A stretch of 64,000 nt of DNA from Cavia porcellus (GCF_034190915.1 NW_026947486.1:101661123-101725122), one strand, 5' to 3'; numbered from the stretch's first letter, positions 35,990 to 49,212 are shown. Notes: generated by a model from the sequence alone, not told the origin. Numbers and translations: made by a program.

Positions 35990-36800
35990 GACATGAACAT
36001 GGGACATCTGCCAAGAAAAGCTGCAGAAGCTACGTACAGTAAGCAAAGCCAGCCCAAATGAGGTGCAATATGGGTTGCAGCCAGCAGGCTTTTCAGTGGT
36101 CCTGCCCATGCACATTGAAGACCATACCATGGACCATCTGCCCTAGATGCAAGACACGGAGCTACAGAATTTAATATGTGCCCTACTGCCTTTCAGTCTT
36201 GCTTTGGTCTGATTTTTGCTTGCTGTTTTCTTATTTTTGCTGTTCAAAATGGAAATATTTACTGTATGTCTGTCCCATAGTGTATGTATGTCTATGTTGG
36301 AAGTATGTTAATTTGGTTTTTAGTCTTTGTTTTAGTTTTTGTTTTTGAGACAAGGTCTCACTATGTAGTGCAGACTGGTTTTGAATTCATTTATGTAGCT
36401 TCGAATTTAAGGCAATCCTCATGCCTCAGGCTCCTGAGTGCTAGGATCAAATGCATGTGCAACCACATCCAGTTTGGTTTTTAATTTTTAAGGAGAGTCA
36501 CACCTAAAAATTGCCTTGCACCTCACAGATAACATTGGACCTGGACTTTTAATCAATGCTGAATCTATTAAGACTTTGGCAACTCTTGGAAATGGACTAA
36601 ATACATTTTCTGTAACGAGAAGAATATGGGCCTTTAGAATCTAGTGGTAGAAAGTTGTGGTTTGATATAAAATAGGCTCAAAAGGCCAGCTGATGAGTTG
36701 GATTCTGGGAAGTGATCAAATCCTGAATGTACACTGCCATGCAGTGGTGACTGTGTCTTACTGAAGGACCTAGCAATACCCTCCTAAGGATTTTGGCTGC
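35990..36800 (+). mobile_element. MaLR internal 3' end and following LTR start
   Basis: AATGCTGAATCTATTAAGAC, CTTTGGCAACTCTTGG and the GAAGAATATGGGCCTTTAG block are typical of the 3' end of MaLR internal sequence. The LTR would begin near 36655. A B1 is inserted at 36323-36472. Confidence 0.45.
36312..36483 (-). mobile_element. B1-type SINE with 11-bp target-site duplication
   Basis: The + strand shows GAGACAAGGTCTCACTATGT and CTCCTGAGTGCTAGGATCAA, the complement of a B1. TTTGGTTTTTA flanks it at 36312-36322 and 36473-36483. Confidence 0.85.
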
Positions 36801-37343
36801 AGCTCAAATGATTGGCCAGTAGATGTCGCTATCTTCATAAGCACAGGATAAACGGGTAGAGAAAGGAGCAGTTCAGGAAACAATTTTGACAAATAAGCTT
36901 TCTGTAAATGAATAAGTCATCAGAATGAGATATATAGGTTTTAAAAAGTAATACTAGTTGCAAGATGCTGATCAAGGAAGAAACTATTAAGCAGTTCTCT
37001 GTTGTTGGTTCTTACACCCACTCTACAACAGTCATTTGAGAATACAGCCTGGGACCAGAAGATTCCAATAAATCACCAGATTCTTTTCAGAACACTAGTA
37101 TATAGAAGGGAATGATCATCCCATGGCTTAAATGAGACAGAGGGCAGGATGAGCAGGCCGTGGAGGGAGAAACCAGCTGGGTTTGAATCCCAGCTCTTTG
37201 CATTATGAGCTGGGTGACATTGGTCAGGTATCTCACACTCTTTGGGCTCTACTTCTTTTATTTCCAAATCAATTAATAATACATAAGATTCTGTGAAGAA
37301 CCAGTAAAACAGTGTGAACAAAGAAATAAGCACTCAGCATTGT
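36801..37343. other. Intergenic DNA, nothing recognised
   Basis: No supportable gene or named repeat. Confidence 0.4.
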
Positions 37344-37742
37344 GTCAGTACTAGTTTTCTAGGGCTGTGGTAAAAGATTACTATAAGCCAGGTGACCTAA
37401 AACTAGTGAAATGTGATCTTTGAGCTCTGGAAGCTAGAGGTCTGTAATCAAAGTGTTCATAGGGTCAAAATTCCTCTGAAAACTCTAGAAAGGGATCTTT
37501 CCTTCCTCCTTCCAGTTTCTGGTGACTGCTGCTTCTGTCACGCCATGGCCTTCTTCCCTATATGTTTCTGCTTTTGCTATCTGTATAAAGACACCTGTCT
37601 ATTGGATGTAGGGCCTGCTTTAATCCAACATGATATCATTTTAATTTAACTAATTACATTTGGAAAGATCCCATTTCAAATAAAGTTATATTCTCAGATC
37701 CCAGGTGAATATGGACTTTTGGGGGTCATTATTCAGCTCAAC
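37344..37742 (-). mobile_element. MLT1-type LTR, nearly complete
   Basis: The + strand shows the complete complement of the MLT1 order: TTTTCTAGGGCTGTGGTAAA, GGAAGCTAGAGGTCTG, CTTCCAGTTTCTGGTGACTG, AAAGACACCTGTCTATTGGA and TTTTGGGGGTCATTATTCAG. Confidence 0.75.
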
Positions 37743-38593
37743 AGAGTGCCTAACTGACATATAGAGGCTTTCTTTATAGCTATTCTTGACAGCTATTCAT
37801 AATGAGTCTCAGGATGTCCAAAAGATGGAACCACAGCCATGCTCAAGAGTACAAGTTTATCATTGAATGTAGCAGCTCTGAACCCTCTGAGTTGGATAAG
37901 TTGAAGAGAAGCTCTCTGGCTATTATCAAAGGCATTTATCTCAGCATGAAAAGTGTGCATATATGTATCCAGAAAAGTAACTTACATTTTGAAATCACTT
38001 AAAGTGAGTTTTTTAAATCATGGTTTGCTATATATAAGTGATTTCTGTTAAAGAACTGCTGTGAGCATTTCAATTGCTCTTGTATATGCATGTCTCCAAT
38101 TATGGAAGTCAAAAAGAAGGCTGACAAGAGTTAAATGTTTATGGAGTTCTTTCTCTACTTTTAATGGGCAGAGTGATATAGAATCTAAGAATTCCAGAAA
38201 CATTCCAATGTTGGTGTGGAAGGCAGTGGTTCCTATGCTTGAGAGGTTAGCTAGAATAGGTTATTACTAGTTACCTGTTGCTATTAGTCAGCAGGATAAA
38301 ATGGCTTCATCTGCCCAGTGAAGTGGTAAGAATTTGAAATAAAACCCAAAAGTTCAGGTGTTCTTGTTAGGGTTAGACACATAAAATAGAGTGTGATTTT
38401 GGACATAGGCTGCTTAAAGTTGTTTGTGTCCCAAGATGTCTCTGTGAAATTATTAGAACAATATGACAAGCAGTTGCTGACATCTGTACGCCCCTAGATA
38501 AACAATAATCCCTGAACAAGAATAATTTCTTCAGGCCTCTTTAGATTATGTGGGGTTACCAGTATCCCATTAATAGGCTATTTTTGTATAGTT
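37743..38593. other. Intergenic DNA, nothing recognised
   Basis: Unique-looking sequence, no gene seen. Confidence 0.4.
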
Positions 38594-39000
38594 GTTGTTA
38601 TGGTTGATACACTGTGTCATCTTGAGAAGTTTAGAAATTTAAGTAAGAGACTCCTCAGGGATCCAGGGTCCTTACTTTGTAAATATCCTCATCCTGTGCA
38701 AGAGGAGGGCAAGGATGCTTTGTGAGTGCTACACTTGCCCTGCAGGTGGGGGGGGGCGGAGTATCCTGTGTACAGTATAAAGGAGGAAAAGAGGCTTGCT
38801 CTCCTCCACCTTTTGTCCTGGCTGCGTTTCCTGCCTTGAAGTGTTGTCCCATTGCCATGCCACCCTGCTTGGAGCCAGCTGATTATGAACTGAAACCTCT
38901 ACAAACTGTGAGCTGAATATACCTTTCTTTCCTTCATTTTGAACATTGGGTGTTTTGTCCCAGCAACAAAATAAAAGTAACCCAGACAGTTGTTAAGGCA
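38594..39000 (+). mobile_element. MaLR-like solo LTR
   Basis: It starts TGTTATGGTTGATACACTGT and ends CTGATTATGAACTGAAACCT, CTACAAACTGTGAGC, TTTTGTCCCAGCAACA. Same family as 11655. Confidence 0.6.
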
Positions 39001-39064
39001 GAATTTGAGCGTTAGAGTTTTTGTATGTAGCCATTCCATTCCACTGTCCAAGTACAAGATTTTG

Positions 39065-39238
39065 AAAAGACTTATTCTTTTTTTTCTGTCTTTTTGAAAC
39101 AGGGTCTCACTATGAGGTTCAGGCTTACCTTGAGCTCACTTTGTAGCCCAGGCTGATCTAGAATTCACAACAATCCTTCTGCCTCAGCACCCCGAGTCCT
39201 GGGATTACAGGCATGCACCACCACACCCAGCTCTGAAA
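39065..39238 (-). mobile_element. B1-type SINE
   Basis: The complement of a B1 with CCTTGAGCTCACTTTGTAGC, CCCAGGCTGATCTAGAATTC and GATTACAGGCATGCACCACC. Confidence 0.88.
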
Positions 39239-39239
39239 A

Positions 39240-40370
39240 GACTATCCTTTCCCCAGTGAATTGTCTTGGCATTTTTGTAAAGCAATTGACCACAAATGTA
39301 TAGGGTTTATTTTGGACTCTTTATTCTATCCCATTGGTCTGCATTTATTTTTACATGAGTACCAAATTTTTTATTATTATGATCACATAATTCATAAAAA
39401 CAGAAAATGTGAGCCCTCAGTGTTTTTCACAGTTTTTTGCTATTTGAGGGTAGTCTCTTGCAACTCTACAAAATTTTGCTATCAGCTTTTCAATTTCAGC
39501 CCTAAAAAAAGACTGTTGGTTTCTTGATAGGGATTTCATTGATTCTGTAGGTTGTTCTGAGGAATATTGCTATCTTAACAGTATGTCTTCTAATCCATGA
39601 ACACAAGATGTCTTTCTATGTTTCAGGGTCATCTTCAATTTCTTTCAACAATATTTCATTCTTCCCTATGTACAAGTTTACATACTGTACTAGTATAAAT
39701 CGTTCCAAGTATAAATGTATTACTATGCATTTAATTTTTATTCATGTTATTATGAGCATAATTTGTTTTTTGGCAGGCATGGGGGTGCATGCCTATAATA
39801 TCTACAATACCTATAATACCAACACTCAGGAGGCTGAGGCAGGAGGATCTCTGTGAGTTTGAGGCCAGTCTGGTTACATAGTGAGTTTCAAGGCCATCCT
39901 GAACTACATAGTGAAACCCCATTTCAAAAAATTTAAAAAAAAAGAAATTTGATTTCCTAATTTCCATTTTAGATTTGTACGTTGCTAGTATCTAGAAGTG
40001 CATCTGATTTATGCATATTAGAGTTATGTTCTTTCACTTTGATGACTTTTTCATTAGCTCTAAAGTTTTTGAAAATTCTTTAGAATTTTCTATATAAAAG
40101 GTCACATAATTTCAAATAGAATTTTACTTCTTCTCCAAGTTATATATATTTTATTTCTTTTCTTACTTAAATTTCCCTGTCTAGAACAACTGGCACTGTG
40201 TTGTGTATAAGTGGTAAACATGGGCATTTTTGTCTTGTTCTAGATCTAGGAAATAAGCTTTATACTTTCACTATTTAGTATTATGTTAGCCATGTGTTTT
40301 CATATATGCTGTGTATCATTTTGAGTTACTTCAATTCTATGTGGTCATAATTCATTTTCAGTCTCTCTTT
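39240..40370 (-). mobile_element. Antisense L1 ORF2 fragment
   Basis: ATTCTATCCCATTGGTCTGC and the following stretches are the usual reverse complement of L1 ORF2. A B1 splits it at 39775-39945. Confidence 0.75.
39775..39945 (+). mobile_element. B1-type SINE
   Basis: GGCAGGCATGGGGGTGCATG, AGGAGGCTGAGGCAGGAGGA, GTTTGAGGCCAGTCTGGTTA and an A-rich end. Confidence 0.85.
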
Positions 40371-41454
40371 TTTATTAGTGCATGTTTTAATACATAGTAT
40401 TGATGTTCATTATGGGGAATTGGTACGTGCATACAATCTATCTTGATCATTTTCAATTTCGTTAACTCCTTTTCACTTGTCTTTACTTCTTCCTGATACC
40501 CTTCCCCATCTCCAAGATCCTACCTTTTAGTTTCCTATTATCTCTTCTTCATGTTATTCATTAATTTGTTTGTAATGTAGGTTTCTCGTATAAGAGAACA
40601 CTTGCGATGTTTAATTTCCTGAGTCTGTTTGATTTCACTTAGCATGATGGTCTAAAGTTCCATCAATTTTTTTGCAAATAACATGGTTTCACTACTTTTT
40701 GTGGGTGAATAAGATTACACGGTGCATGTATACCACATTTTCTTTATCTATCTGTAGATAGACATGTAGGTTGCTTCCAAAGCTTAGTCATAAATTGCCC
40801 TTCTACAAACTTGAATATACACTTGTCAGTATACTATGATGACTTTAGTTCTTTTGAGAATGTATTCAGGAGCTGTATAGCTGGGTCCTGTGGAATTTCT
40901 AGTTTTAACCTTTCTGAGGAATCTCCATATTTATTTCCACAGTGATTGTACTGATCTACTAGTAGTGTAGAAGGATTCCTTCCCCTCCCACAACAACCTC
41001 ACCAGCATGCACTGATTTTTGTATTCTTAATGATTGCCATTCTGACTGAGGAATCATAGATTCACAAAGTTGTTTTGATTTATATTTTCCTAATGACTAC
41101 ATATGTTGAACACTTTTTCCATGTATTTAATGGCTTCTTGCACGTTTTCTTTTGAGAATCTCCTAGTCAGTACATTGGCCCACTTTTATTGAATCAACTG
41201 GTTTTGGAAGATTAATTTTTGTCACTTATATACTCTAGATATCAGAACTCTGTAAGACCATCCCGCAAAAATTTTCTCCCATTTTGTAGGTTTTTTTCCC
41301 CTCTATTGATTCTTTTCTTTACAGTGCACAAATTTTTTAATTTGATCTAGTTCCTGTGCTACCGGAAGCTCCATTCAGGAAGTGCTTGCCTGTGCCTATG
41401 GCTTCCAGTGTTGCCCTTTATGTTATCTTCCAGGACATTTATTGATTAGTTGAT

Positions 41455-41535
41455 TGGTACCAGGAATTGGACTCAGGACTTTGTGCTTGCCAAGCAGGTG
41501 CTTGTGCCACTGAGCTATATCTCTGGCCTTTCCAG
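41455..41535 (-). mobile_element. ID-like SINE
   Basis: GGTACCAGGAATTGGACTCA, GCCAAGCAGGTGCTTGTGCC and ACTGAGCTATATC are the complement of an ID. Inserted in the antisense L1. Confidence 0.8.
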
Positions 41536-44500
41536 CACTTTTAAAATTAATGTTTTTATAACTAGATCTTTAGTCTATTTTGATTTCATTTTCATACTTG
41601 GGTGAAATACAAGGATTTGGTTTGAGTCTTCTGCAAGTGGACATCCAGTTTTCCCAGCCCTGTTTGTTAAAAAGGCTGTTTTTATCTGAAGTATGTCTTT
41701 GGGCCCATTGCCAAAAATCAGATGGCTGCACATGCATAGGGTTTTTCTGTTTTTATTCTATTCCATTAGTCTATATACCTGATTTTGTGCCAGTACCATG
41801 TTGCTTTTGTACTATACTTGTAATCTAACTTGAAATTCAGTATCACGATGCCTCCAGTTTTGTTCTTTTTGCTTAGAATTGCTTTGGCTATACCAGCTCT
41901 TTTCTACTCTGCATGAATTTTAGGATAATTTTTTGTATTTCTGTGAAGAAATTTTCTGCTATTCTAATAGGCATTGCATTACATGTATTGATCTCTTTTA
42001 GTAGTATGGTTATTTTAACAATATTAATTCTGCTGGTCCAAGAACAAGGGATGAATTTTCATTTCCTAATGTCTCCTTCAATTTCTTTCTTGAGTGTTAC
42101 ATAATTTTCATTGCTGAGGTCTTTCATATTCTTGGTTAGGTGGATTCTTAGGTCTTTAAATTTTTGAAGCCATTATGAATGGAATCATTTCCCTGATGTC
42201 TTTCTCAGTAGGTTTCTTTTTGATGTACAAGAACACTATTGATTTTTGTGTGTTGGTTTTGTATCATACCACTTTCATTAATTGGTTTATCAGATACAAA
42301 AGTCTTTTGGTGGGATTTTTGGGTCTTCTGTGTAAAGAACCCACATCATCTGCAAATAGGGATATTTCAACTACTTCTTTTCTTATTTATATGCCCTTTA
42401 TTTCTTTTTCTTACATGATTTCTCTGGATAATGTTTCAAATACTATTTTTAACAGGAGCGGTGAAGGTGGAAAACGCTTTCAGTTTTCCCCATTTAGTAT
42501 GCTGTTGGCTGTGTGGTTGTCATACATGGATTTTATCTGTTTGAGATAAGATTCTTCTGTACTTGTTTTCATCAAGGTTTTTATCTTGAGAGGATATTAG
42601 ATTTTGTCAAAAAGCTTGTTTCTGTGTTTGTTGAAATGATCACATGATCGTTATCCTTCATTCTATTTATGTAGTGTATTACATTTATTGATTTGCACAG
42701 GTTGAACTAACTGTACGTCCCTGGGATAGAAACTCTTTTGTCATGCTGATCTTTCTGATGAATTTTGGAATTCTGTTTGCAAGAATCTTATTGAGGATTT
42801 TTGCATCCATGTTCACTAAGGATATTGGCCAGTATTTTTCTTTCTTTACTTCTTTTTTGTTATTATTGAGATCTTATCCAGTTTTGATATCAGGTTAATG
42901 ATGGCTTCATGAAGTGATTTTGGATATATTTCTTCCCTTTCAACTACATGGGAAAGTTTGAGGAATATTACTGTTAGCTCTTCTCTGAAAGTCTATCAAA
43001 CTTCAGCAGGAAATTCACTGGGGTTTGATTGTTTGGCAGAATTTTCTTCATTGCTTTATATCATTGCTTGTTATTGGTCTGTTTAAGTGCTTGTAGCTTC
43101 TTTGTTCAAATTTGGTAAATTATGTGTCTAGAAATTTATGCCTTTCCTCTAGATTTTCTGGTTTATTGGAATATGTTTTCATAAAAGTTTCTAATATTCT
43201 TGATTTCAATGGTGTTGATTATAATTTCAACTTTAACGTTTAAGTTTTGTTAGCCTGGTTTTCTTTTATTGTAAGTTACGCAAAAGGTTTATCAATATTG
43301 TTTCTCTTGTCACAGAACCAACCTTTTGATTCATTAATTTTTTTACTGTTTTTAGTCTCAATGTCATTCTTTCCACTTTGATCTTTATTTTTTTTTCCTG
43401 TCCTGGTTTTGAATTTGGATTGTCATTGTTTTTATAGGAACTCGTGATGTATCTTTGCTCTGTTTTTCTAGTGTGGGCACTCACAGCTATACACTGCACA
43501 CTTAAAGCTGCTTTAATGTGTCTCACAATTCTTACATGCTGTGTTTTTATTATTTTTTGTTTCTAGGAATTTTAAAATTTCTTCCTTTGATTTCTCCTGT
43601 GACTCATTTATTACCAAAGAGTGCATTATTCAATCTCCATCTGTTTATGTAACTTCTCTGGTTTCATTTTCTATTCCTTTCTAATATAGTGTCTGTTTTG
43701 GAGAAAGCTCTATATACTGCTGAAAAGAATGTGTGTTCTGTTGCTGTTGGTGAAGCCCTGTAGATATTTGTTAAATTCACTTGTTTTACTGTATGGTTTA
43801 ACTTGGTTTCTTATTGATCTTTTCTTTGTTTGGTTAACTTGTCTTTTTTGCGACAGTAGGGTATAGAAGTCTCACACTATGAATGCATTCGTATCTATCA
43901 GTCCTTTTATATCAAGTAGTGTTTGCTGTATGAAATTTGGTGTGTCAGTGTTCATTGAATATCCATTTGTCATTGTTATCTCTTTGGTGAATTTTCCCCT
44001 TTACCAATATATAATGAAATTCTTTGTCTCTTCTGGCCAGTGTTGTTTTAAAGTAAACATCATCAGATAATACTATTCCTGCTTGCATTCAGGCTCCAGA
44101 TGCTTAGAACGTCCTTTTCCATCCTTTTCCAATCAGTCTTCATTTTGCTGGTGAAGTGTATCTTTTGCAGGCGAAGCATATAGATCTTACTTTTTGATCC
44201 AATCGGCCAGCATGTGTCTCTTAACTGCAGAGCTAAGATCGTTTACACTGAGTGTTGCTGTCGAAAGGTGTATACTAATTCCTGTCATTATCTTGTTTTA
44301 ACAGTGCTTGATTTAGTTCTGGTTATCATTTTTAACTGCTCTTTCAATGAGATTTATTCTTTCCCTTTTAGTCTTATTTTTGTCCTCATCACCGGTGTTT
44401 AGTATTTCCCTAAGTATTTTCTACAGTACTTACGTAGTGGTCATAAATTTGTTTAATTTATTTTTACCATATAAGGTCTGTGTTTTTCTTTCAGTTTTAA

Positions 44501-44674
44501 AGAATAGCTTTGTAGGATATAGTAATCTGGGCTGACGAATATTTTCCTTTAGGGCTTGAAAAACTTCCAAGCCCCCTTCACCTTTAAGGTTTCTTTGAGA
44601 AACCTTATTATGAGGTGTTTGCCATAATAACTGATTTGAGGCTTCTAACAGCTTTTAAAATTCCTTCTTCTGCA

Positions 44675-44805
44675 CCCAGCTGGCTGAGGCAGGAGGATTG
44701 TCACAAGTTTGAGGCTGGCCTGGGCTACACAGTGAGTTCCAGTGCACCCTGAATTACACAGGGAGGTCTGTCATCAAAACAAAATAAAATAAAACAAACA
44801 CTCTT
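44675..44805 (+). mobile_element. B1-type SINE, left end missing
   Basis: GGCTGAGGCAGGAGGATTGT, GGCTGGCCTGGGCTACACAG and an AAAACAAAATAAAAT tail. Confidence 0.8.
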
Positions 44806-45400
44806 TCTTTCCGTATTTCTGGAAATTTGACACTAGTGTGTCATGGAGATCTGTTCTGGTCTTACCTATTTGATATTCTAAATACCTCCTTTATCTGGGG
44901 GCTCATGTTATTACCCAGATTTGAGAAAGTTTACATAATAATTTCAGTGAATAAATTTTATGCCTTTTTTCTCTTCTTTAACATCCTTGTCAAATATGAC
45001 AATTCTTAAATTTGTAATTTTAGAATCGTGTACCAGCTCTGGGATAATATTTTCATTTTTCCTGTTTTGCTTTCTTTCCTTTTTCATTATTACTGACTGG
45101 ATATTCTAGTACATTCACTCTGACTTTGAGTCCTTATATTCTTTCTTCTGACTCATCTTGCCTACTGTTGAGATTTTCAGTTGAGATTTTTATTTGATTT
45201 ATTGAAGTTTTCATTTCCAGGATATTTGTTTCTTTTTCATAACCCCTATCTCTCTCCTGAAGTAATCTTTCATATCCTGCATGTCTCCCTTAATTCATTT
45301 AGCTACTTATTTGTCTCTGATCTTTCTCATTTTAACTGTCAGTTTTTTAAAAATTCTTTGTCCAAGAGTTAATGTACCTCAGTGTCTTTGTGTTTAGCTT

Positions 45401-45989
45401 TTAGAGAGCCATGAATTGTTGGAGGCATTGTGTTACCTTGTCTTCTCAAGACTTTCGTTTTTGTGTTGGGGTTTGTACATCCCTTGTGATGGAAAGCTTT
45501 GTCACTACTGTGGTGATCTCTTTGCTAAGTGGCCTTTTCTCTGTGATGTGCCCTTGGCTTTGGTTGTGCTTCAGTGTGAAAGCCCCACTCAACCAATTCA
45601 AATTACTAGGATCAGTCCCTAGCGCTATACTTCAAACAAGGAAGTGCTAATAGAAATATCAACATTAAAGGAACCAATAATATAATAATATATAGTGTAA
45701 AATTTGCTTTAGAAGTTCTCTACTCTTCAGTCAACCCTGGAAAACAAAGAAGAAATAATAATTTAGAGTAGCCTAGAAAATAGACAAGAAAAGAGAAAGA
45801 AAAATAGATTTTAATGATAATGTTTTTGTGCCAGGAAAGAAGGGAGCACAATGGGAGATTTGAGAGAGTTTAAGCAGGGAAGAAAAGAAGAAAGAAGGAA
45901 TATAAATGGAAAGTTAGAGAAGACATAGGTAGATTGAACCCAGATAACCCATTTCTTGTTTAGAAAAATAAAAGTATAGCCGGGCACCA
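45401..45989. other. AT-rich DNA, nothing recognised
   Basis: May include the remaining 5' end of the antisense L1. No gene seen. Confidence 0.35.
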
Positions 45990-46460
45990 CCCTCATAGAT
46001 GGGAATAAAGAACTCACAAAAGATGTTGAGATCCTCCCACTTCCATCACGTCTGCCACATGATGCCATAGCATTTGCCATCTCAGGAAGTTACAAAACAA
46101 GGTGCCATTTTAGAAATTGAGACCAGCCGGGTGTGATGGTACACTACTGTAATCCCAGTACTCAAGAGGCTGAGGCAGGAGGATCACTGCAAGTTAGAGA
46201 CCAGCCTGGGCTCCAAAGTGAGCCCAAGGCCAGCCTGAACTGCACAGTGAGACTCTGTCTCAAAAAGACAAAAAAGAAAATGAAAATGAAAAAGAAAGAA
46301 AGAAAGTAAGTAAGTTGAGACCAGAATGTCATCAGACACTAAATGTTGGTACTTTATTGAACTTAGAATTTTCAACTTCAAAAACTGAAAAATAAATTTT
46401 TATTTTTTTTATAAATTAGTCAATCTTTGGTATTTTGTTTCAGGGCCACAAATAGATTAA
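45990..46460 (+). mobile_element. MLT1-type LTR split by a B1
   Basis: The 3' end is clear: GAAAAATAAATTTTTA and AATCTTTGGTATTTTGTTTC, like the MLT1 end. The part left of the B1 has CTGCCACATGATGCC and AAGGTGCCATTTTAG. Confidence 0.5.
46117..46324 (+). mobile_element. B1-type SINE with 10-bp target-site duplication
   Basis: GCCGGGTGTGATGGTACACT, GAGGCTGAGGCAGGAGGATC and an A/G-rich tail. TTGAGACCAG flanks it at 46117-46126 and 46315-46324. Confidence 0.88.
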
Positions 46461-46469
46461 GATACTATA

Positions 46470-46640
46470 CTTTCAATTTTTTTGAATATATACTGAGAAG
46501 TGGAATTCCTGGATCCTGTAATTCTATTTTTAATCTTTTGAGGACCTTCCATACTGCTTTCCATAACATTTTTCAATCCCAACATGTGAGAGTTCTAATG
46601 TCTTCATGTTTTGCTTACACTTGTTACTTTCTGTCTCTTT
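46470..46640 (-). mobile_element. Antisense L1 fragment
   Basis: GAGAAGTGGAATTCCTGGAT and TTGAGGACCTTCCATACTGC are the complement of an L1 ORF2 end. Confidence 0.65.
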
Positions 46641-47802
46641 TATAGCAACTTTCTTAATTGTTGGAGTCTAGTAATTATTTTTGAAGTAGCTTACAAAACT
46701 TTTGTTTATATTGTATTAGAAATTGAAAAGCTTTACTCTTCACTGCAGATAGTTTGTAGATAATCACTACTAAGTCTAATAATACATTGAGAAAGGATGA
46801 TTTGTGTTATTTTAGGTGTGGAAGGACTTAAAGCAGAACCAAATGATTAAGTACCAGTACCTTTATGTTTTTGCCATCTTGCTGAATTCTGTTTTATCAT
46901 CTTCTAAGGGATAAATTTCTTAAAATAACGACTTTTGAACCCATTTAACATTCACATGTTTTGCCAGGCCTAAATATTAAGTTTTTCATCTTCCTCGGCC
47001 ACCACAGTTGTTCAGATTGTCCTACACTGTTTCTGAATGATTATGTATCCCTTTAACTCAGCTGTCAATGCCTAAAGCTTTTCACCGTGGCCTTTCTGAT
47101 CCTAACCAATGCTTTTTTCCTTCTATCCCAGACTAGCAAATTCCAAAGACATTTACAAAGACATACAACAAAAAGTTTTCCCTCCTAAAAAGAACATACC
47201 AATCTTCTACATTTGTACTTATGAGCCTGAGATCAAGTATTTGTATTCTTCAGCTACAGGAGAGCTAATGACGACTGTGGTCATGAGAGACTGTGCCCTC
47301 AACACAATCTTGGTATTCACACACCGGGCAGCGGTAAAACCAGCAGTAGCTGTTGGCACAAGGAGACACAGGTGACCAAGGTGAATGGGAACTGGAGCTG
47401 AAAAGAAGTACTATTCTTCAAAGAACAAGTGAGAAATTCCTAAGGTATACCTCAAAGTGCACAGAGGCATGGAGGAGAGGTTCTAGGACATCATCAAAGC
47501 AGGCAGAGATTCAGAGAAGTATTTTTATGTTTTTATTATTACTATGACTCTATTTTTAATCTCTATCTTGGCCCCCTGGAGACCACAGGCTACCTGGCTT
47601 AGAATATTCTAAGAAAGTTTTGTTTCCACGGTTGTTCATGTGCTAAACTAGTACAGTGCTTTGGGAAACATACTGCCTCTTATAAATTGTGAATGCATTT
47701 GAGGCACAAGAAAGAAAAAAAAATCCTTGAGGTTAATTAGTCAGACTTGACACTTGGAGAGGTGTCTCCTTCTCACACTCTGTTGGAGAAAAACAAAAGA
47801 AT
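46641..47802. other. Intergenic DNA, nothing recognised
   Basis: No supportable gene. The 88-codon and 64-codon open frames near 47109 and 47353 overlap, lack family similarity and are probably chance. Confidence 0.4.
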
Positions 47803-48310
47803 GGTATGGCGGGTAGACCTCTCTCAAAGACATCCATATCCTAAACTCTAGAACCCGTGAATATTTTATTCATTATGATATATTATCTCATACATAAAGG
47901 AAGAATTAAGATTAGAGACAGAACTATGCTAACCGACTGACATTAAGATAAGGAATTGTTCAGGAGGATCTGGAAAGTCTTAATGGAATCACAAGATCCT
48001 TTAAAAGTGGAAGGAGGCCGCAGCACAAGAGCCAGGGTCAGAATCATGTGATGTGTGCTGCGGTCACTGCTAGCTTTGCAGATGAAAGTGAGCATTGAAC
48101 CAAGAAATGCAACTTGTGAAATACAAGCAAATGAATTCTTCTCCACAGCCTCCAGGAAGGAACACAGCTGAATCAATGCATTGGGTTTAGGTCAGTGACA
48201 CGTGCACCAGACTTCTTAGCAGCAGAACTTAAAATAGTATATTTGCATTGTTTTGAGCCATCAAGTTTGTGGTAATTTATTTACAGAGATAATAGCAAAT
48301 TATACTAATG
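47803..48310 (+). mobile_element. MLT1-type LTR
   Basis: GGTAGACCTCTCTCAAAGAC, CTCTAGAACCCGTGAATATT, CAGCCTCCAGGAAGGAACAC and TTGAGCCATCAAGTTTGTGG follow the LTR order, with its end near 48310. Confidence 0.65.
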
Positions 48311-48849
48311 GTAATTCCTTTAATTTAGGTTGGTGAGTTGCTTTATTTTTCCCGATATTTGATTTATTTTGCGATTTCAAACATTAGTAGAATAGATGAA
48401 GTCTTTTGCCGATCAAAAATTTACATATATGCAGGTAAACAAATTTCTCTGTAGGTATTAGTTGCAGGATACTACTCAGATTTGTGGAGTTTGTCTAAGG
48501 TGTAACAGCATTATCTCTTTAGAAGTATCAGGAAAGTTGCAAGTGTTAGACACTTGTCTATAAATTAGGATACAGACATACTGAATTTTGGAAAAAAAAG
48601 AGAAATTGCCTTTCTTTGACATAGAATGGAAGTCATATCAGACTGTGTGGGCACATTAAAATTTTTCACTTAGTCCCAGCTACTTGGGGACTAGACTCAT
48701 ATTATTGGGAAGTAGACTCATATTATTTTGGTGGGTTTTCTAACGTGTCTGCTTAGCAAGGCTACAGTTCTTTAATCAAACACTAATCTAGGTACTACTG
48801 TAAAGGGAATTTATACGTATAATTAAAGTCTAACATCAATGATTCTAGG

Positions 48850-49212
48850 TAAGGAAGATTATGTTAGGTAACTTAGGTTTGAGGTAGAAAGTTGGGGCAT
48901 GGCAAAAGAGGCTGGATAATCAGGAATGACCTGTCAGGCACTTAGACCTGTCAAGCCATGGCTGGGATGCATGCCCAGAACCGCTTTAGACAGCTCAAAT
49001 CTGACATCATGTGGAAGATATAAAAGACAGGTGCATTGGGCTCTACTTGCTCTTGCAGTGACCAGCTTTCTTTGCAGAGCATATTTTCTGTCTTCTTCGT
49101 TTCACCTTCTACTTCTTTTCACTTCATTTTATCTTACTTCTCCGTTTTTTCCTGCAATAAACTTTGAACTTTTATGTCTATTGGTTGTCCCATCCAATTC
49201 TTTACAGGAAGC
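48850..49212 (+). mobile_element. ERV-type solo LTR with TATA box and polyadenylation signal
   Basis: GATATAAAAGACAGG (about 49018) is a good TATA box. AATAAA occurs near 49157, followed by CTATTGGTTGTCCCATCC. The upstream part includes AGAACCGC. The 5' border is a guess. Confidence 0.5.

Larger units (their letters stand above)
40371..45400 (-). mobile_element. Antisense L1, close to full length
   Basis: From the 3' UTR side (40371-40600) the + strand runs backwards through ORF2. Seen in order: the ORF2 end near 40900-41300; CATCTGCAAATAGGGATAT at 42347; ACTTCAGCAGGAAATTCACT near 43000; CCAGCATGTGTCTCTTAACT near 44208, in the upstream part of ORF2; and ORF1 or 5' UTR-like AAGTTTTCATTTCCAGGATA near 45206. 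All frames are broken. An ID (41455) and a B1 (44675) are inserted. Confidence 0.75.

Noticed and set aside
42175..42549. 124-codon + strand frame.
   Set aside because: Reverse complement of L1 ORF2, not a gene.
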